Below, piece by piece: positions 7,733 through 16,549 of a stretch of 64,000 nt of DNA. Source of the stretch: Streptomyces pseudovenezuelae (lineage in GTDB: Bacteria > Actinomycetota > Actinomycetes > Streptomycetales > Streptomycetaceae); NCBI RefSeq assembly GCF_029892565.1, contig NZ_JARXVH010000021.1, forward strand, positions 102,524 through 166,523. Direction: 5' to 3'. The notes beneath the pieces were generated by a model. That model was not told where the DNA came from, did not search any database, and worked only from the letters and a program-made list of their open reading frames with translations. The position numbers were made by a program, and so were the translations under genes. Every line of letters starts with the position of its first letter. Within the stretch, counting starts at the first letter, position 1.

Positions 7733-9415
7733 CTAGTTCGAGGAGGTTCCGCCGAGGTCCCCGATCCAGCCCGTCACCGTGTCGAACCAGTCGCTGAGCT
7801 GCGCCCAGTAGCCCTTGCCGGTGCCGATCCAGTCCTGCAGCGGGCTCAGTTCCCAGATCAGCCAGCTGGCGACGAAGAGGATGACGATCGTGAACAGGCA
7901 TCCCTTGAGGCAGCCGAGACCCGGGATCTTCATCGGGTTGGCGCCGCGCTGCCGCGGCTCCCTGGGCTCACGCTGGGGCTGCTGCGGCGGCGGGGCGTAG
8001 CGCTGGGGCTGCGGCTCCTGGGGGCGCCGGCCCTGCTGGTGCTGCGGCGGGCCGTACTGCTGCGGCTGTTGCTGCTGCGGATAGCCGTAGCCGGGTCCGG
8101 GCTGCTGTCGCTGCGGCGGGCGCTGCTGCTGGGGGCGTTGCTGCTGCGGCTGCTGCTGGCCCCGGGAGACCTGCCGCTGGGGGCGGCGGCGCAGCGGGTC
8201 CTCGTTGGGGTCGAGGTACTGGACCTGGGTCTGCTCGTTGCGGTCGCGGGCCGCGCGCAGCTGGTTCTGCCAGGGGTGCGGCTGCTCGGGCTGCTGGCCG
8301 GGCTGCCCGGGCGGCACCGGCGGCAGGACCGCGGTCGGGTCGGCCGCGCCCGTGTTCGGCAGTACGGCGGTGGGGTCGGCGGCGCCGGCCGGGCCGGGTG
8401 CGCCGGTGTGCGGCAGGTAGCTGGTCGCCGCGTTCGGGTCGTACGCGCCCTGGCCGTGCTGCAGTACCTGGGTCGGGTCGGCCGAACCGGGGACCGCGGC
8501 GGGCATGGCTTCGGGGATCAGCAGCGCCCCGACGGAATCGGCGGCGGCGATCTGCGCGGCGTTCGCGTGCACGCCGACGCCCTCGGCGACGACACGGAGG
8601 CCTCGCGCGAGGTTCTCGGCGCTGGGCCGCTCCTCCGGGTTCTTGCGCAGGCAGCGCTCGATGACCGTCCACAGCGGGTCGGGGACCGTGGAGGGACGGC
8701 GCGGCTCGGCGCTCAGGTGCTGGTGCAGCACTTCGAGGGCGGAGCCGCCGGAGAACGGCGGGCGGCCGGTGACGAGTTCGTAGATCAGGATGCCGGCGCC
8801 GTAGATGTCGACCGCGGAGGTCTGCGGGCGGCCCTCGGCGGACTCCGGCGCGATGTACGCGGGCGTGCCGACGAATTCGTGGGTGCGGGTGAGGCCCGGG
8901 GAGTCGGCGAGGCGCGCGATGCCGAAGTCGGTGAGCATCGGGTGCATCTGGCCGCCCTGATACGCGAGCAGGACGTTGGCCGGCTTCAGGTCGCGGTGGA
9001 CTACGCCGTCGGCGTGACTGGCGGCGAGCGCGTCCGCGATCTGGGCGGTGAGCAGGGAGGCGCCGACCGGCGAGAACGGGCCGTTCTCCCGCAGGTAGCG
9101 GTGCAGGTCGGGGCCGTCGACGAGGTCCATGACCAGGGCCAGCAGATCGCCCTCGACGACCAGGTCGCGCACTCGGACGATGTTCGGGTGGGTCAGGCGC
9201 AGCAGGACGGAGCGCTCCCGCAGGAACCGCATCACGATGTCCGCGTCGCTGGCGAGCTCCTCCTTGAGGACCTTGATCGCGACGGTCTCGCCGGGCTGAC
9301 CGGCCACGGCCGCCTCGGCGCCCGCGGTCTCTCGCTGGCGGGCTCGCCAGACGGTCCCCGTGGCGCCGCGTCCGAGCGGCTCCTCGAGGATGTACTTGCT
9401 GCCTACCGGCCGCAC
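7733..9415 (-). CDS. membrane-linked Ser/Thr protein kinase with Gln/Pro-rich linker (PkaA-like)
   Basis: The product is 560 aa. The kinase domain has glycine loop LGRGATGTVWRAR near residue 12, a catalytic Lys near 46 (IKVLKEE), VVHRDLKPANVLL near 137 and DFGIARL near 160. A long Gln/Pro/Arg-rich low-complexity linker runs from about 400 to 490. One membrane helix follows (LFTIVILFVASWLIW, about 505-520) with a short extracellular C-terminus. The GTG at 9415 (VRPVGSKY) is preferred over the upstream ATG at 9454 because a GGGAG box lies about 9 nt before it and homology begins there. It lies upstream of the PkaB-like gene and is divergent from the FHA gene. Confidence 0.88.
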   Translation of the reverse strand: MRPVGSKYILEEPLGRGATGTVWRARQRETAGAEAAVAGQPGETVAIKVLKEELASDADIVMRFLRERSVLLRLTHPNIVRVRDLVVEGDLLALVMDLVDGPDLHRYLRENGPFSPVGASLLTAQIADALAASHADGVVHRDLKPANVLLAYQGGQMHPMLTDFGIARLADSPGLTRTHEFVGTPAYIAPESAEGRPQTSAVDIYGAGILIYELVTGRPPFSGGSALEVLHQHLSAEPRRPSTVPDPLWTVIERCLRKNPEERPSAENLARGLRVVAEGVGVHANAAQIAAADSVGALLIPEAMPAAVPGSADPTQVLQHGQGAYDPNAATSYLPHTGAPGPAGAADPTAVLPNTGAADPTAVLPPVPPGQPGQQPEQPHPWQNQLRAARDRNEQTQVQYLDPNEDPLRRRPQRQVSRGQQQPQQQRPQQQRPPQRQQPGPGYGYPQQQQPQQYGPPQHQQGRRPQEPQPQRYAPPPQQPQREPREPRQRGANPMKIPGLGCLKGCLFTIVILFVASWLIWELSPLQDWIGTGKGYWAQLSDWFDTVTGWIGDLGGTSSN

Positions 9416-9782
9416 GTCATGCGCTCCCTGTCGATTGCCTACGTTCCGACCCACTGTAGTGCCGACACCCTCGGCACCGACTTCTCAACTTTCCGTGCGT
9501 CTTACGTACCGCTTGTCGTACATGTTCGAAGGAAAGACGCTCGACTCGGTCCCTCCGGTTGCCCGATCCGCGCGTGACCGATCTCAAGCGGTCGTCAGTG
9601 AAGTACTGATCAGGCACTTTTGAGGGCAGAGCCGACCAATCAAGATCACTTCTGGCTGGACCGTGGGCGTGTTGTCAGTGGCAGGTGCGAGGATGCGTGG
9701 AGTACTGGCCGACGTGCTCGTGTGGGGTGGGGGGAAAAGTCCGCGCCCGCGCAGACCCGCGCAGAAGGGACCGCTGACGGCG

Positions 9783-12700
9783 ATGCAGATCCGGCTGACC
9801 GTCGTAGACCCGCTGGGCCCGCCCGATCGGGTCCGGGGCCGCACCGCGAGCTGCGACGTGCTGGTCACCGCGCCCGCCGGCACGGCCCTGGCCGAGGTGG
9901 CGTCGGCGCTGTCGTCGGCGGTCTCCGGCGACGGAGGCGCGACCCCTCCCGAGCGTGGCCGCGAGGGCGGCGGCCCGGTGGTGCTGTACGCGGGTGCCGA
10001 GCGCCTCGACGACAAGCGCTGCACCCTCGGCGAGCCCCCACTGATCGACGGCGCCGTGCTCTCCCTGGGCGCCCCGGCCGAGCCCGAGCCGCACCCCGAG
10101 CTGGACGACGCCCCGACCCAACTGCACGTCATAACGGGCCCGGACGCGGGCGGCGTCCATCTCCTGCACGGCGGCGAGATCCGCATCGGCCGCTCCGCCG
10201 ACGCCGACGTCCCGCTCGACGACCCGGACGTCTCCCGGCTGCACTGCGCGGTGACGGTCGGCACGGACGGCCGCGTCTCGGTCGCCGACCTCGGCTCGAC
10301 GAACGGCACGCTCCTGGACGGCACCCGCGTGAGCACCCGCCCCGTGCGGCTCGCCCCCGGCGCCCTCCTGCGCGTCGGCGAGTCGGCCCTGCGCCTCACT
10401 CCGGCCGGCGGCCCGGGCGCACGCGTGCCGACGACTCCGGACGGCGAGGGGCACGTACGCGTGTCCTGCGACGGCCAGCACCCCGGGACCGACGCGAAGA
10501 CCTCCGCCACCGACCCCCTCCACGCACGCGTGGCCGACGGCGGCGACACCTCCACCCCCTCCCGAGGCCTGCCCACCCAGACCCACGGCTCCGCCGACCC
10601 GCTCGTGCCCGGACAGGGCGGTGCGCCCCGGATCGAGAGCAGGGGACCGGGCGGATCGACCGGCGGCAGCGGTGACACGCACGCCGGACGGTTCGGTGTC
10701 GGGGCGTGGGCGCCGAGCGCCGACGCGGACGGGCCGACCGACGCGGGAGCGGCTTCGGCGGAAAGCACCCCTTCTTTTACGAATACGCCTTTTACGAATA
10801 CGGCTGCTGCGAATACGGCTGCTGCGACCACCCACGACACGGCCCCGCACGGCGACCCGTCCCGCACGCGCACGCGTGACGGCATCGAGGACGAGGGCGC
10901 CGCGGACTCCCCCGGCGAGGGGCGCAAAGGGACCCCGCTCCGGGGCACCGACATCCCGCACGGCGTGCGCAGGCGCGGTGGCCTCGCCGGGTGGGCGCGG
11001 CGGTTGACCGGCGGGCGCGGGGACTCGGCGGCCGACCAGGACGTGTACGACACGGACGAGACGGACGAGACGGATGCCGACGCCGACCTGACGGCGGGCC
11101 TCGTGTCCACCGCCGGTCGCTCCCAGGCCCCGGAGATCTGGCCGGACCTCGCGGCTCTGCTGCTGACGGCGCTCGGCCCGGGACCGCGGCTGTGGGAGCG
11201 CGAGCCGGGACACCGCGAGGCGCTCACGGTGCGGCTCGGCACGGCCGACCGCACGGCACCCGACGGCTCCGGCCTGCTGCCGGCCGTGCCGGTGACGGCG
11301 GATCTGCGGGAGGCCGGGGCCCTGGGCCTGGCGGGCCCCCGCACCCGGCTGTCCGGGCTGGCCCGCGCGGTAGTGGCCCAACTCGCCGCGCTGCACTCCC
11401 CCGAGGCGCTGGAGATCGTCCTGATCAGCGCCGACCGCGCCCGCCCCGCGGAGGACCGCGCCGCGGAGTGGTCCTGGCTCGGCTGGCTCCCGCATCTGCG
11501 CCCCGGCCACGGCCAGGACTGCGGCCTCCTGCTCGCCTACGACCGCGAACAGGCCACGGCCCGCACCGACGAGCTCCTACGACGCCTGGAAGAGACCCCG
11601 GCGACGGCGCACACCATCCCGGCGGCACGGCGGAGCGAGGTCCGGAGCGCGCCCCGACGCCCCTCCTGGGCGAGGGACGACGGAGGCACCGACGAGACCG
11701 ACGGCTTCGTGGGGCCCTACACCCTGGTGATCGTGGACGGCGACACCGGTGGCGCCGCCGTGCGCGAGGCGGTGGCGCGGCTGGCCGTGGAGGGACCGCG
11801 CGTCGGCATCCACGTGCTGTGCCTGGCCGAGACGGCACCCGCGTCGCCCGCGTCTCCGGTGACGGACACGTACGAGGCGGCGTGCGCGGTGGCGCCGGCG
11901 TTCCGGGAGTGCGGCGCGGTCGCGCTGCTGAGCGGCGATGTGGCGACGGCGCTGCGGTTGATGCGGGTGGCGCGGGGCGGGGCGTTGACGCCGGCCGGCG
12001 TCACGGGGACGACGAAGACCGCGGCCCCGGCGAGCACCGGAAGCGAACGGACCGTCACCACGCACGCGCCCACGTCTGCGCGCACGCCCAAGGGCACGAG
12101 TGCGGGCGTGAACGGCGGCAGCGCGAAACCCTCGGCACCCTCCGATGCCACCCCGCCCGTCTCTCCGACCCTGCCCCCCGACCAATCCCAATCCGGCCCC
12201 GTGGGCCCCGGCACCGTCGCCGCCGTGGACGCCGTCTCGCTCGCCTGGGCCGAGCGGTTCGCGCGGGCGCTGGCGCCGTTGCGGGTGGACGGCGCCGGAC
12301 GGGACCGGCACGCGCGCGTGTCCCTGCCGTTGCCTCAAGCGGCGCGGCTGCTGGACGAGTTGGGGCTGGCCAGGGCCACCCCGGCGTCGCTGATGGCGCG
12401 TTGGGCGGACGCGGCGGACGATACCCAGGCGCTCGGCGGCCGGGCCAGTGCCGTGCTCGGAGCGGGCCCGCGCGGCCCGGTCGGCGCGGACCTCGTGGTG
12501 GACGGACCGCACCTGCTGATCGAGGGCCCGGCGGGCAGTGGACGCACGGAGCTGCTGCGGGCGGTCGTCGCCTCGCTGGCCGCGGCCGAGCGCCCCGACC
12601 GGCTGGGCATCGTCCTGATCGACGGCCGGGACAGCGTGGGCACGGCGGCCGGCCACGGCGAGGGCCTGCGGGTCTGTACGGACGTACCGCATGTGACCAC

Positions 12701-13505
12701 CCATCTGGCCGCCAACGACCCCGTGCGGATGCGGGAGTTCGCCCAGTCCCTGAGTGCCGAGCTGAAGCGGCGGGCCGAGTTGCTGGGCCGCGGCGACTTC
12801 GCCGAGTGGCACGCGAGCCGGGAGATGTCCGGCCGACTGGTGTCACAGCGGGCGGCGACGCGCGGATCGTCGGCGGCGCAGGGGGCATCCGGCGCGCCCG
12901 GCACCTCCGGGGCCGGCGACTTGGACACCCCGCCCAGTTCGACCATGCGACTGCGTCCGGCGGCGGCGCGGCGGCAGACGGAGGCGGCACCGCCGTTGCC
13001 CCGACTGGTCGTGGTCGTGGACGACTTGGACGCGTTGGTCTCCCCCGCGCTCGGTTCGCCGGGCCGGCCGGCGGCGGGTTCCGTGATGCGGGCGCTGGAG
13101 GCGGTGGCCCGGGAGGGCGAGCGACTCGGCGTCCACCTGGTGGCGGCGGCCAGCCCGGGCGGTCGTACGGCGGAGACGGAACCGTCCCGCCGAGCCGCCC
13201 TCCGCGTCACCCTGGACGCCCCGACCCCGGGCCCGGACGAACCGTCCCCCGGCCGAGGCCGCCTGACCTGGTCCGACGGCAGGGCGACCCCCTTCCAGGG
13301 CGGCCGAGTCACCGGCCGCATCCCCCGCACGGCCACCCTCCGCCCCACGGTCGTCCCCGTCGACTGGCGACGCATGGGCGACCCCCCGACCCGCCGCCAC
13401 GTCCGCGAACTGGGCAACGGTCCAACGGACTTGGCGTTGCTGGCGAGTGCGCTGGAGCGGGCGACGCGGGAGGTGTCGGCAACGGCGGTCCCGTCGCTGC
13501 TGTAG
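9783..13505 (+). CDS. FHA domain protein with FtsK/SpoIIIE-type ATPase region
   Basis: The protein is about 1240 aa and looks cytoplasmic; no transmembrane helix is visible. An N-terminal ubiquitin-like or FHA-associated segment (MQIRLTVVDPLG) precedes a phosphothreonine-binding FHA domain at about residues 115-195 (IRIGRSADADV, SRLHCAV, DLGSTNGTLLDG). Next comes a low-complexity linker (about 215-440). A degenerate FtsK-like region carries a WSWLGWLPHLRP signature near 565, and a better ATPase module has Walker A EGPAGSGRTELL near 915 and Walker B LVVVVDDLDAL near 1075. The architecture recalls EssC/EccC type VII secretion ATPases, which combine FHA and FtsK domains. Its position beside two Ser/Thr kinases suggests it reads their phosphorylation. 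The frame opens upstream (9663), but ATG 9783 begins the conserved part. Confidence 0.8.
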   Translation: MQIRLTVVDPLGPPDRVRGRTASCDVLVTAPAGTALAEVASALSSAVSGDGGATPPERGREGGGPVVLYAGAERLDDKRCTLGEPPLIDGAVLSLGAPAEPEPHPELDDAPTQLHVITGPDAGGVHLLHGGEIRIGRSADADVPLDDPDVSRLHCAVTVGTDGRVSVADLGSTNGTLLDGTRVSTRPVRLAPGALLRVGESALRLTPAGGPGARVPTTPDGEGHVRVSCDGQHPGTDAKTSATDPLHARVADGGDTSTPSRGLPTQTHGSADPLVPGQGGAPRIESRGPGGSTGGSGDTHAGRFGVGAWAPSADADGPTDAGAASAESTPSFTNTPFTNTAAANTAAATTHDTAPHGDPSRTRTRDGIEDEGAADSPGEGRKGTPLRGTDIPHGVRRRGGLAGWARRLTGGRGDSAADQDVYDTDETDETDADADLTAGLVSTAGRSQAPEIWPDLAALLLTALGPGPRLWEREPGHREALTVRLGTADRTAPDGSGLLPAVPVTADLREAGALGLAGPRTRLSGLARAVVAQLAALHSPEALEIVLISADRARPAEDRAAEWSWLGWLPHLRPGHGQDCGLLLAYDREQATARTDELLRRLEETPATAHTIPAARRSEVRSAPRRPSWARDDGGTDETDGFVGPYTLVIVDGDTGGAAVREAVARLAVEGPRVGIHVLCLAETAPASPASPVTDTYEAACAVAPAFRECGAVALLSGDVATALRLMRVARGGALTPAGVTGTTKTAAPASTGSERTVTTHAPTSARTPKGTSAGVNGGSAKPSAPSDATPPVSPTLPPDQSQSGPVGPGTVAAVDAVSLAWAERFARALAPLRVDGAGRDRHARVSLPLPQAARLLDELGLARATPASLMARWADAADDTQALGGRASAVLGAGPRGPVGADLVVDGPHLLIEGPAGSGRTELLRAVVASLAAAERPDRLGIVLIDGRDSVGTAAGHGEGLRVCTDVPHVTTHLAANDPVRMREFAQSLSAELKRRAELLGRGDFAEWHASREMSGRLVSQRAATRGSSAAQGASGAPGTSGAGDLDTPPSSTMRLRPAAARRQTEAAPPLPRLVVVVDDLDALVSPALGSPGRPAAGSVMRALEAVAREGERLGVHLVAAASPGGRTAETEPSRRAALRVTLDAPTPGPDEPSPGRGRLTWSDGRATPFQGGRVTGRIPRTATLRPTVVPVDWRRMGDPPTRRHVRELGNGPTDLALLASALERATREVSATAVPSLL
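10775..10834 (+). repeat. 15-bp coding minisatellite inside the FHA gene
   Basis: Four consecutive 15-bp units (TTTTACGAATACGCC, TTTTACGAATACGGC, TGCTGCGAATACGGC, then a degenerate copy) encode the repeated peptide FTNTP/FTNTA/AANTA. The first units are much richer in A/T than the gene around them. They lie in the low-complexity linker, so changes in copy number would keep the frame. Confidence 0.75.
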
Positions 13506-13804
13506 ATGCCGCGGCACCTCTTCGCCGGGCGGGCGATCCCGTAGCCCGCCCCAGGCTCCTTCGACGCCGGTCAGGCAATCTCAGCCCGTCCGGCGTTCGA
13601 GGACGAGGCCCTTCGGGCCGATGGGGGTCCGGGGGCGTAGCCCCGGGGGCCGCGCACCCCCACCAAGCCGCGCCCCCATCACGACGTGGTCACGATCCCC
13701 CACTTGACACGGATCGCACTCTTGCCGCCCTCACCCACCCGGCGTAGACCAGATCGCACGGGACAGCGCTGAACGTACGACGAAGCTCGATGAACGGGGC
13801 AGTC
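13506..13804. other. intergenic region before the sugar ABC operon
   Basis: The region holds the REP-like element at 13580-13649 and a consensus-like -35 hexamer TTGACA at 13704-13709 on the plus strand, without a convincing -10. The promoter of the ABC operon should lie here. No gene was recognised. Confidence 0.5.
13580..13649 (+). repeat. REP-like intergenic element, copy 2
   Basis: It begins CTCAGCCCGTCCGGCGTTCG and ends GTAGCCCCGGGGG. It matches the complement of 6210-6280 over about 70 bp and contains short inverted repeats (GGCCCTTCGGGCC, CCGGGGGCGTAGCCCCGG). It lies about 75 bp downstream of the FHA gene's stop, so as in copy 1 it follows a gene's 3' end. Confidence 0.75.
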
Positions 13805-15190
13805 ATGCGCAGCACGTGCAGGAAGATCCGGACACGCAGGGCCGCCAAATCCGCAGCCGCCCTCCTCGCGGCAGCACTCGCACTCGCACTCACGGGATGC
13901 GGCGGCAGCGACGACAAGGACGACAACTCCAGCGCCAGCGGCGGGAGTTCGGAGAGCAGCAGCGGTCTGAAGCTCCCCAAACTGAACGGCCAGACCCTGG
14001 AGGTCGCCGCCGTCTGGACCGGACCCGAGCAGGACAACTTCCTGAAGGTCCTGGACGAGTTCAAGAAACGCACCGGCGCCAAGGTCGACTTCGTGCCGAC
14101 CGGCAACAACACCTCCACGTTCCTCGGTACGAAGATCGAGGGCGGCCAGCCGCCGGACGTCGCGTTCCTGCCCCAGGTGGGCGTGTTGCACCAGTTCGCC
14201 GACAAGGGCTGGCTCAAGCCCCTCGGCGCGGACGCGCAGGCCCAGTTGGAGAAGAACTTCTCCAAGGGCTGGGTGGACCTGGGGGCCTGGAAGGGCAAGC
14301 AGTACGGCATCTACGCCAAGGCCGCCAACAAGTCGCTGGTCTGGTACAACACCGCCGCCTTCGAGGCGGCCGGCATCACCGACACCCCGAAGACCTGGAA
14401 GGACTTCCTCTCCACCGCGCAGACGCTCTCGGACGCCGGCTCCCCGGCCGTGTCGATCGGCGGCGCGGACGGCTGGACGCTGACCGACTGGTTCGAGAAC
14501 GTCTATCTCTCGCAGGCCGGCCCGGAGAAGTACGACCAGTTGGCCACGCACAAGATCAAGTGGACGGATCCGTCGGTCAAGGACGCCCTCACCACGCTCG
14601 CGCAGCTGTGGGGCAAGGACGACCTGATCGCGGGCGGCCGCAAGGGCGCGCTGAACACCGAGTTCCCGAAGTCGGTCACCCAGGCCTTCTCCGGTGACAC
14701 CCCGGCCGCGATGGTCTACGAGGGCGACTTCGTGACGGCGAACATCAACGCCGACACCAAGGCGAAGCTGGGCACGGACGCGAAGGTCTTCCCCTTCCCG
14801 GCGGTCGGCAGCGAGTCGCCCGTGGTCAGCGGCGGTGACGTGGCCGTGGCGCTGAAGAGCGGCGCGGGCGCGCAGGCGCTGCTGACGTTCCTGGCCTCCA
14901 CGGACGCGGCCGAGATCTGGACGGCGCAGGGCGGTGTCATCTCGCCCAACAAGGAGATGGACCCGGCCAAGTACAAGGACGCCGTCACCAAGCAGATCGC
15001 CCAGGCGCTGATCGCGGCCGGTGACAACTTCCGCTTCGACATGTCCGACCAGGCGCCGGCCGCGTTCGGCGGTACGCAGGGCGTGGGCGAGTGGAAGGAC
15101 CTGCAGGACTTCCTGCGCAACCCGACGGACGTGGCCGGCACCCAGAAGAAACTGGAGTCCGACGCGGCCAAGGCTTATGCGACCGGCTGA
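13805..15190 (+). CDS. carbohydrate ABC transporter substrate-binding lipoprotein
   Basis: This is an extracellular solute-binding protein, family 1 type, about 461 aa. A basic N-terminus (RSTCRKIRTRRAAK), a hydrophobic stretch and the lipobox LTGC with the lipidated Cys near residue 32 are clear. A Ser/Gly/Asp linker precedes the mature domain, which starts LNGQTLEVAAVWTGPEQDNF. Motifs such as WKDFLSTAQTL and AAMVYEGDF fit glucoside/maltodextrin-type binding proteins. It is the first gene of a three-gene operon with two permeases. ATG 13790 is an alternative start that adds five residues. The sugar bound cannot be told from sequence. Confidence 0.92.
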   Translation: MRSTCRKIRTRRAAKSAAALLAAALALALTGCGGSDDKDDNSSASGGSSESSSGLKLPKLNGQTLEVAAVWTGPEQDNFLKVLDEFKKRTGAKVDFVPTGNNTSTFLGTKIEGGQPPDVAFLPQVGVLHQFADKGWLKPLGADAQAQLEKNFSKGWVDLGAWKGKQYGIYAKAANKSLVWYNTAAFEAAGITDTPKTWKDFLSTAQTLSDAGSPAVSIGGADGWTLTDWFENVYLSQAGPEKYDQLATHKIKWTDPSVKDALTTLAQLWGKDDLIAGGRKGALNTEFPKSVTQAFSGDTPAAMVYEGDFVTANINADTKAKLGTDAKVFPFPAVGSESPVVSGGDVAVALKSGAGAQALLTFLASTDAAEIWTAQGGVISPNKEMDPAKYKDAVTKQIAQALIAAGDNFRFDMSDQAPAAFGGTQGVGEWKDLQDFLRNPTDVAGTQKKLESDAAKAYATG

Positions 15191-15199
15191 CGCGCGGTC

Positions 15200-16549
15200 A
15201 TGACAACCGCCGCGAAGGCGGAGGGCGCCGGCGCACTGCCGACGCCCTCCGCGAAACCGCGCAAGAGCGTGATGGGGACCCGGTTGTGGGTGGCGGTGCT
15301 GTTCCTGCTGCCCGCGCTGATCCTCCTCGGCGCGCTCGTGGTCTACCCGATCGGGTACTCGATCTGGCGCAGCCTCTACGACGCCGACGGCTCGGGCTTC
15401 GTCGGTCTCGACAACTACGGCGACATCTTCTCCAACTCCTCCACGCTGACCGCCGTACGCAACACGGCGATCTGGGTGGCGGTGGCGCCCGCCCTGGTCA
15501 CCGCGCTCGGTCTGATCTTCGCGGTGATGACCGAACGGGTGCGCTGGGGAACGGCGTTCAAGCTGATCGTCTTCATGCCGATGGCGATCTCGATGCTCGC
15601 GGCCGGCATCATCTTCCGGCTGGTCTACGAGCAGGATCCGAGTCAGGGCGCCGCCAACGCGGTAGCCAAGGCCGTGCACGACACCTTCGTGTCGTCGTCG
15701 GTCTATCCGAAGGCGCGGCCGAACGCGACGGCGAGCGATCTCAAGGCGTCCGGCGGCGGCTCGTTCACCACGACCGGCACGGTGCGGGCCGGCACCCCGG
15801 CCCTGCTGCCCCTCGTGGGCATCGCCCCCAACAAGCTCCCCGGCACCCCGGAGAACGCGAGGGCGGCGAGCGGTGCCGGTGTCACCGGCACCGTCTGGCT
15901 GGACTTCAAGCTGGGCGGCGGCGGGACGAAGGGGCAGGTCGACCCGGGTGAGAAGGCGCTGAAGGGCGTCAAGGTGGAGGCCGTGAAGGGCGGCAAGGTG
16001 GTCGCCTCCGCCAAGAGCGGCGCCGACGGTGTCTTCACGCTGCCGGCCTCGGCGGACGGGGGCCAACTACGGTTGCCGGGCTCGAACTTCGCGGCGCCGT
16101 ACGACGGCATCGACTGGCTCGGGCCGACGCTGGTCACCCCGGCGATCATCGGCAGCTATGTGTGGATGTGGGCGGGCTTCGCGATGGTGCTGATCGCGGC
16201 GGGGCTGGCCGGCGTCGACCGCAATCTGCTGGAGGCGGCCCGGGTGGACGGCGCCAACGAGTGGCAGGTGTTCAGAAGGATCACCGTGCCGCTGCTCGCG
16301 CCGGTCCTGGTCGTCGTCCTCGTCACGCTGATGATCAACGTGATGAAGATCTTCGACCTGGTGTACATCATCGCGCCACAGCCCAGTCAGGACGACGCCA
16401 ACGTCCTTGCCCTGCAACTGTTCCTGTCCTCGTTCGGCGGGGGCGGCAACTACGGCGTGGGCAGTGCGATCGGCGTCATCCTGCTGCTGCTCGTGCTGCC
16501 GGTGATGTTCGTCAACCTCCGGCGGCTGCGGAAGGAGCGTGAGCGGTGA
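15200..16549 (+). CDS. sugar ABC transporter permease with inserted extracellular domain
   Basis: This is a MalF/AglF-type permease of 449 aa, about 130-150 aa longer than usual. Membrane segments occur at about residues 30-50, 80-105 and 117-140, then at 307-335 and twice more near the end. The inner-loop EAA motif (LEAARVDGANEWQVFRRITVPL) is near 343-365. Between TM3 and TM4 (about 165-300) there is a soluble stretch, and its segment GVKVEAVKGGKVVASAKSGA resembles a carboxypeptidase-regulatory-like or other Ig-like beta-sandwich. By topology this insert faces outside. The gene starts 9 bp after the lipoprotein gene and overlaps the next permease by 4 bp. Confidence 0.9.
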   Translation: MTTAAKAEGAGALPTPSAKPRKSVMGTRLWVAVLFLLPALILLGALVVYPIGYSIWRSLYDADGSGFVGLDNYGDIFSNSSTLTAVRNTAIWVAVAPALVTALGLIFAVMTERVRWGTAFKLIVFMPMAISMLAAGIIFRLVYEQDPSQGAANAVAKAVHDTFVSSSVYPKARPNATASDLKASGGGSFTTTGTVRAGTPALLPLVGIAPNKLPGTPENARAASGAGVTGTVWLDFKLGGGGTKGQVDPGEKALKGVKVEAVKGGKVVASAKSGADGVFTLPASADGGQLRLPGSNFAAPYDGIDWLGPTLVTPAIIGSYVWMWAGFAMVLIAAGLAGVDRNLLEAARVDGANEWQVFRRITVPLLAPVLVVVLVTLMINVMKIFDLVYIIAPQPSQDDANVLALQLFLSSFGGGGNYGVGSAIGVILLLLVLPVMFVNLRRLRKERER

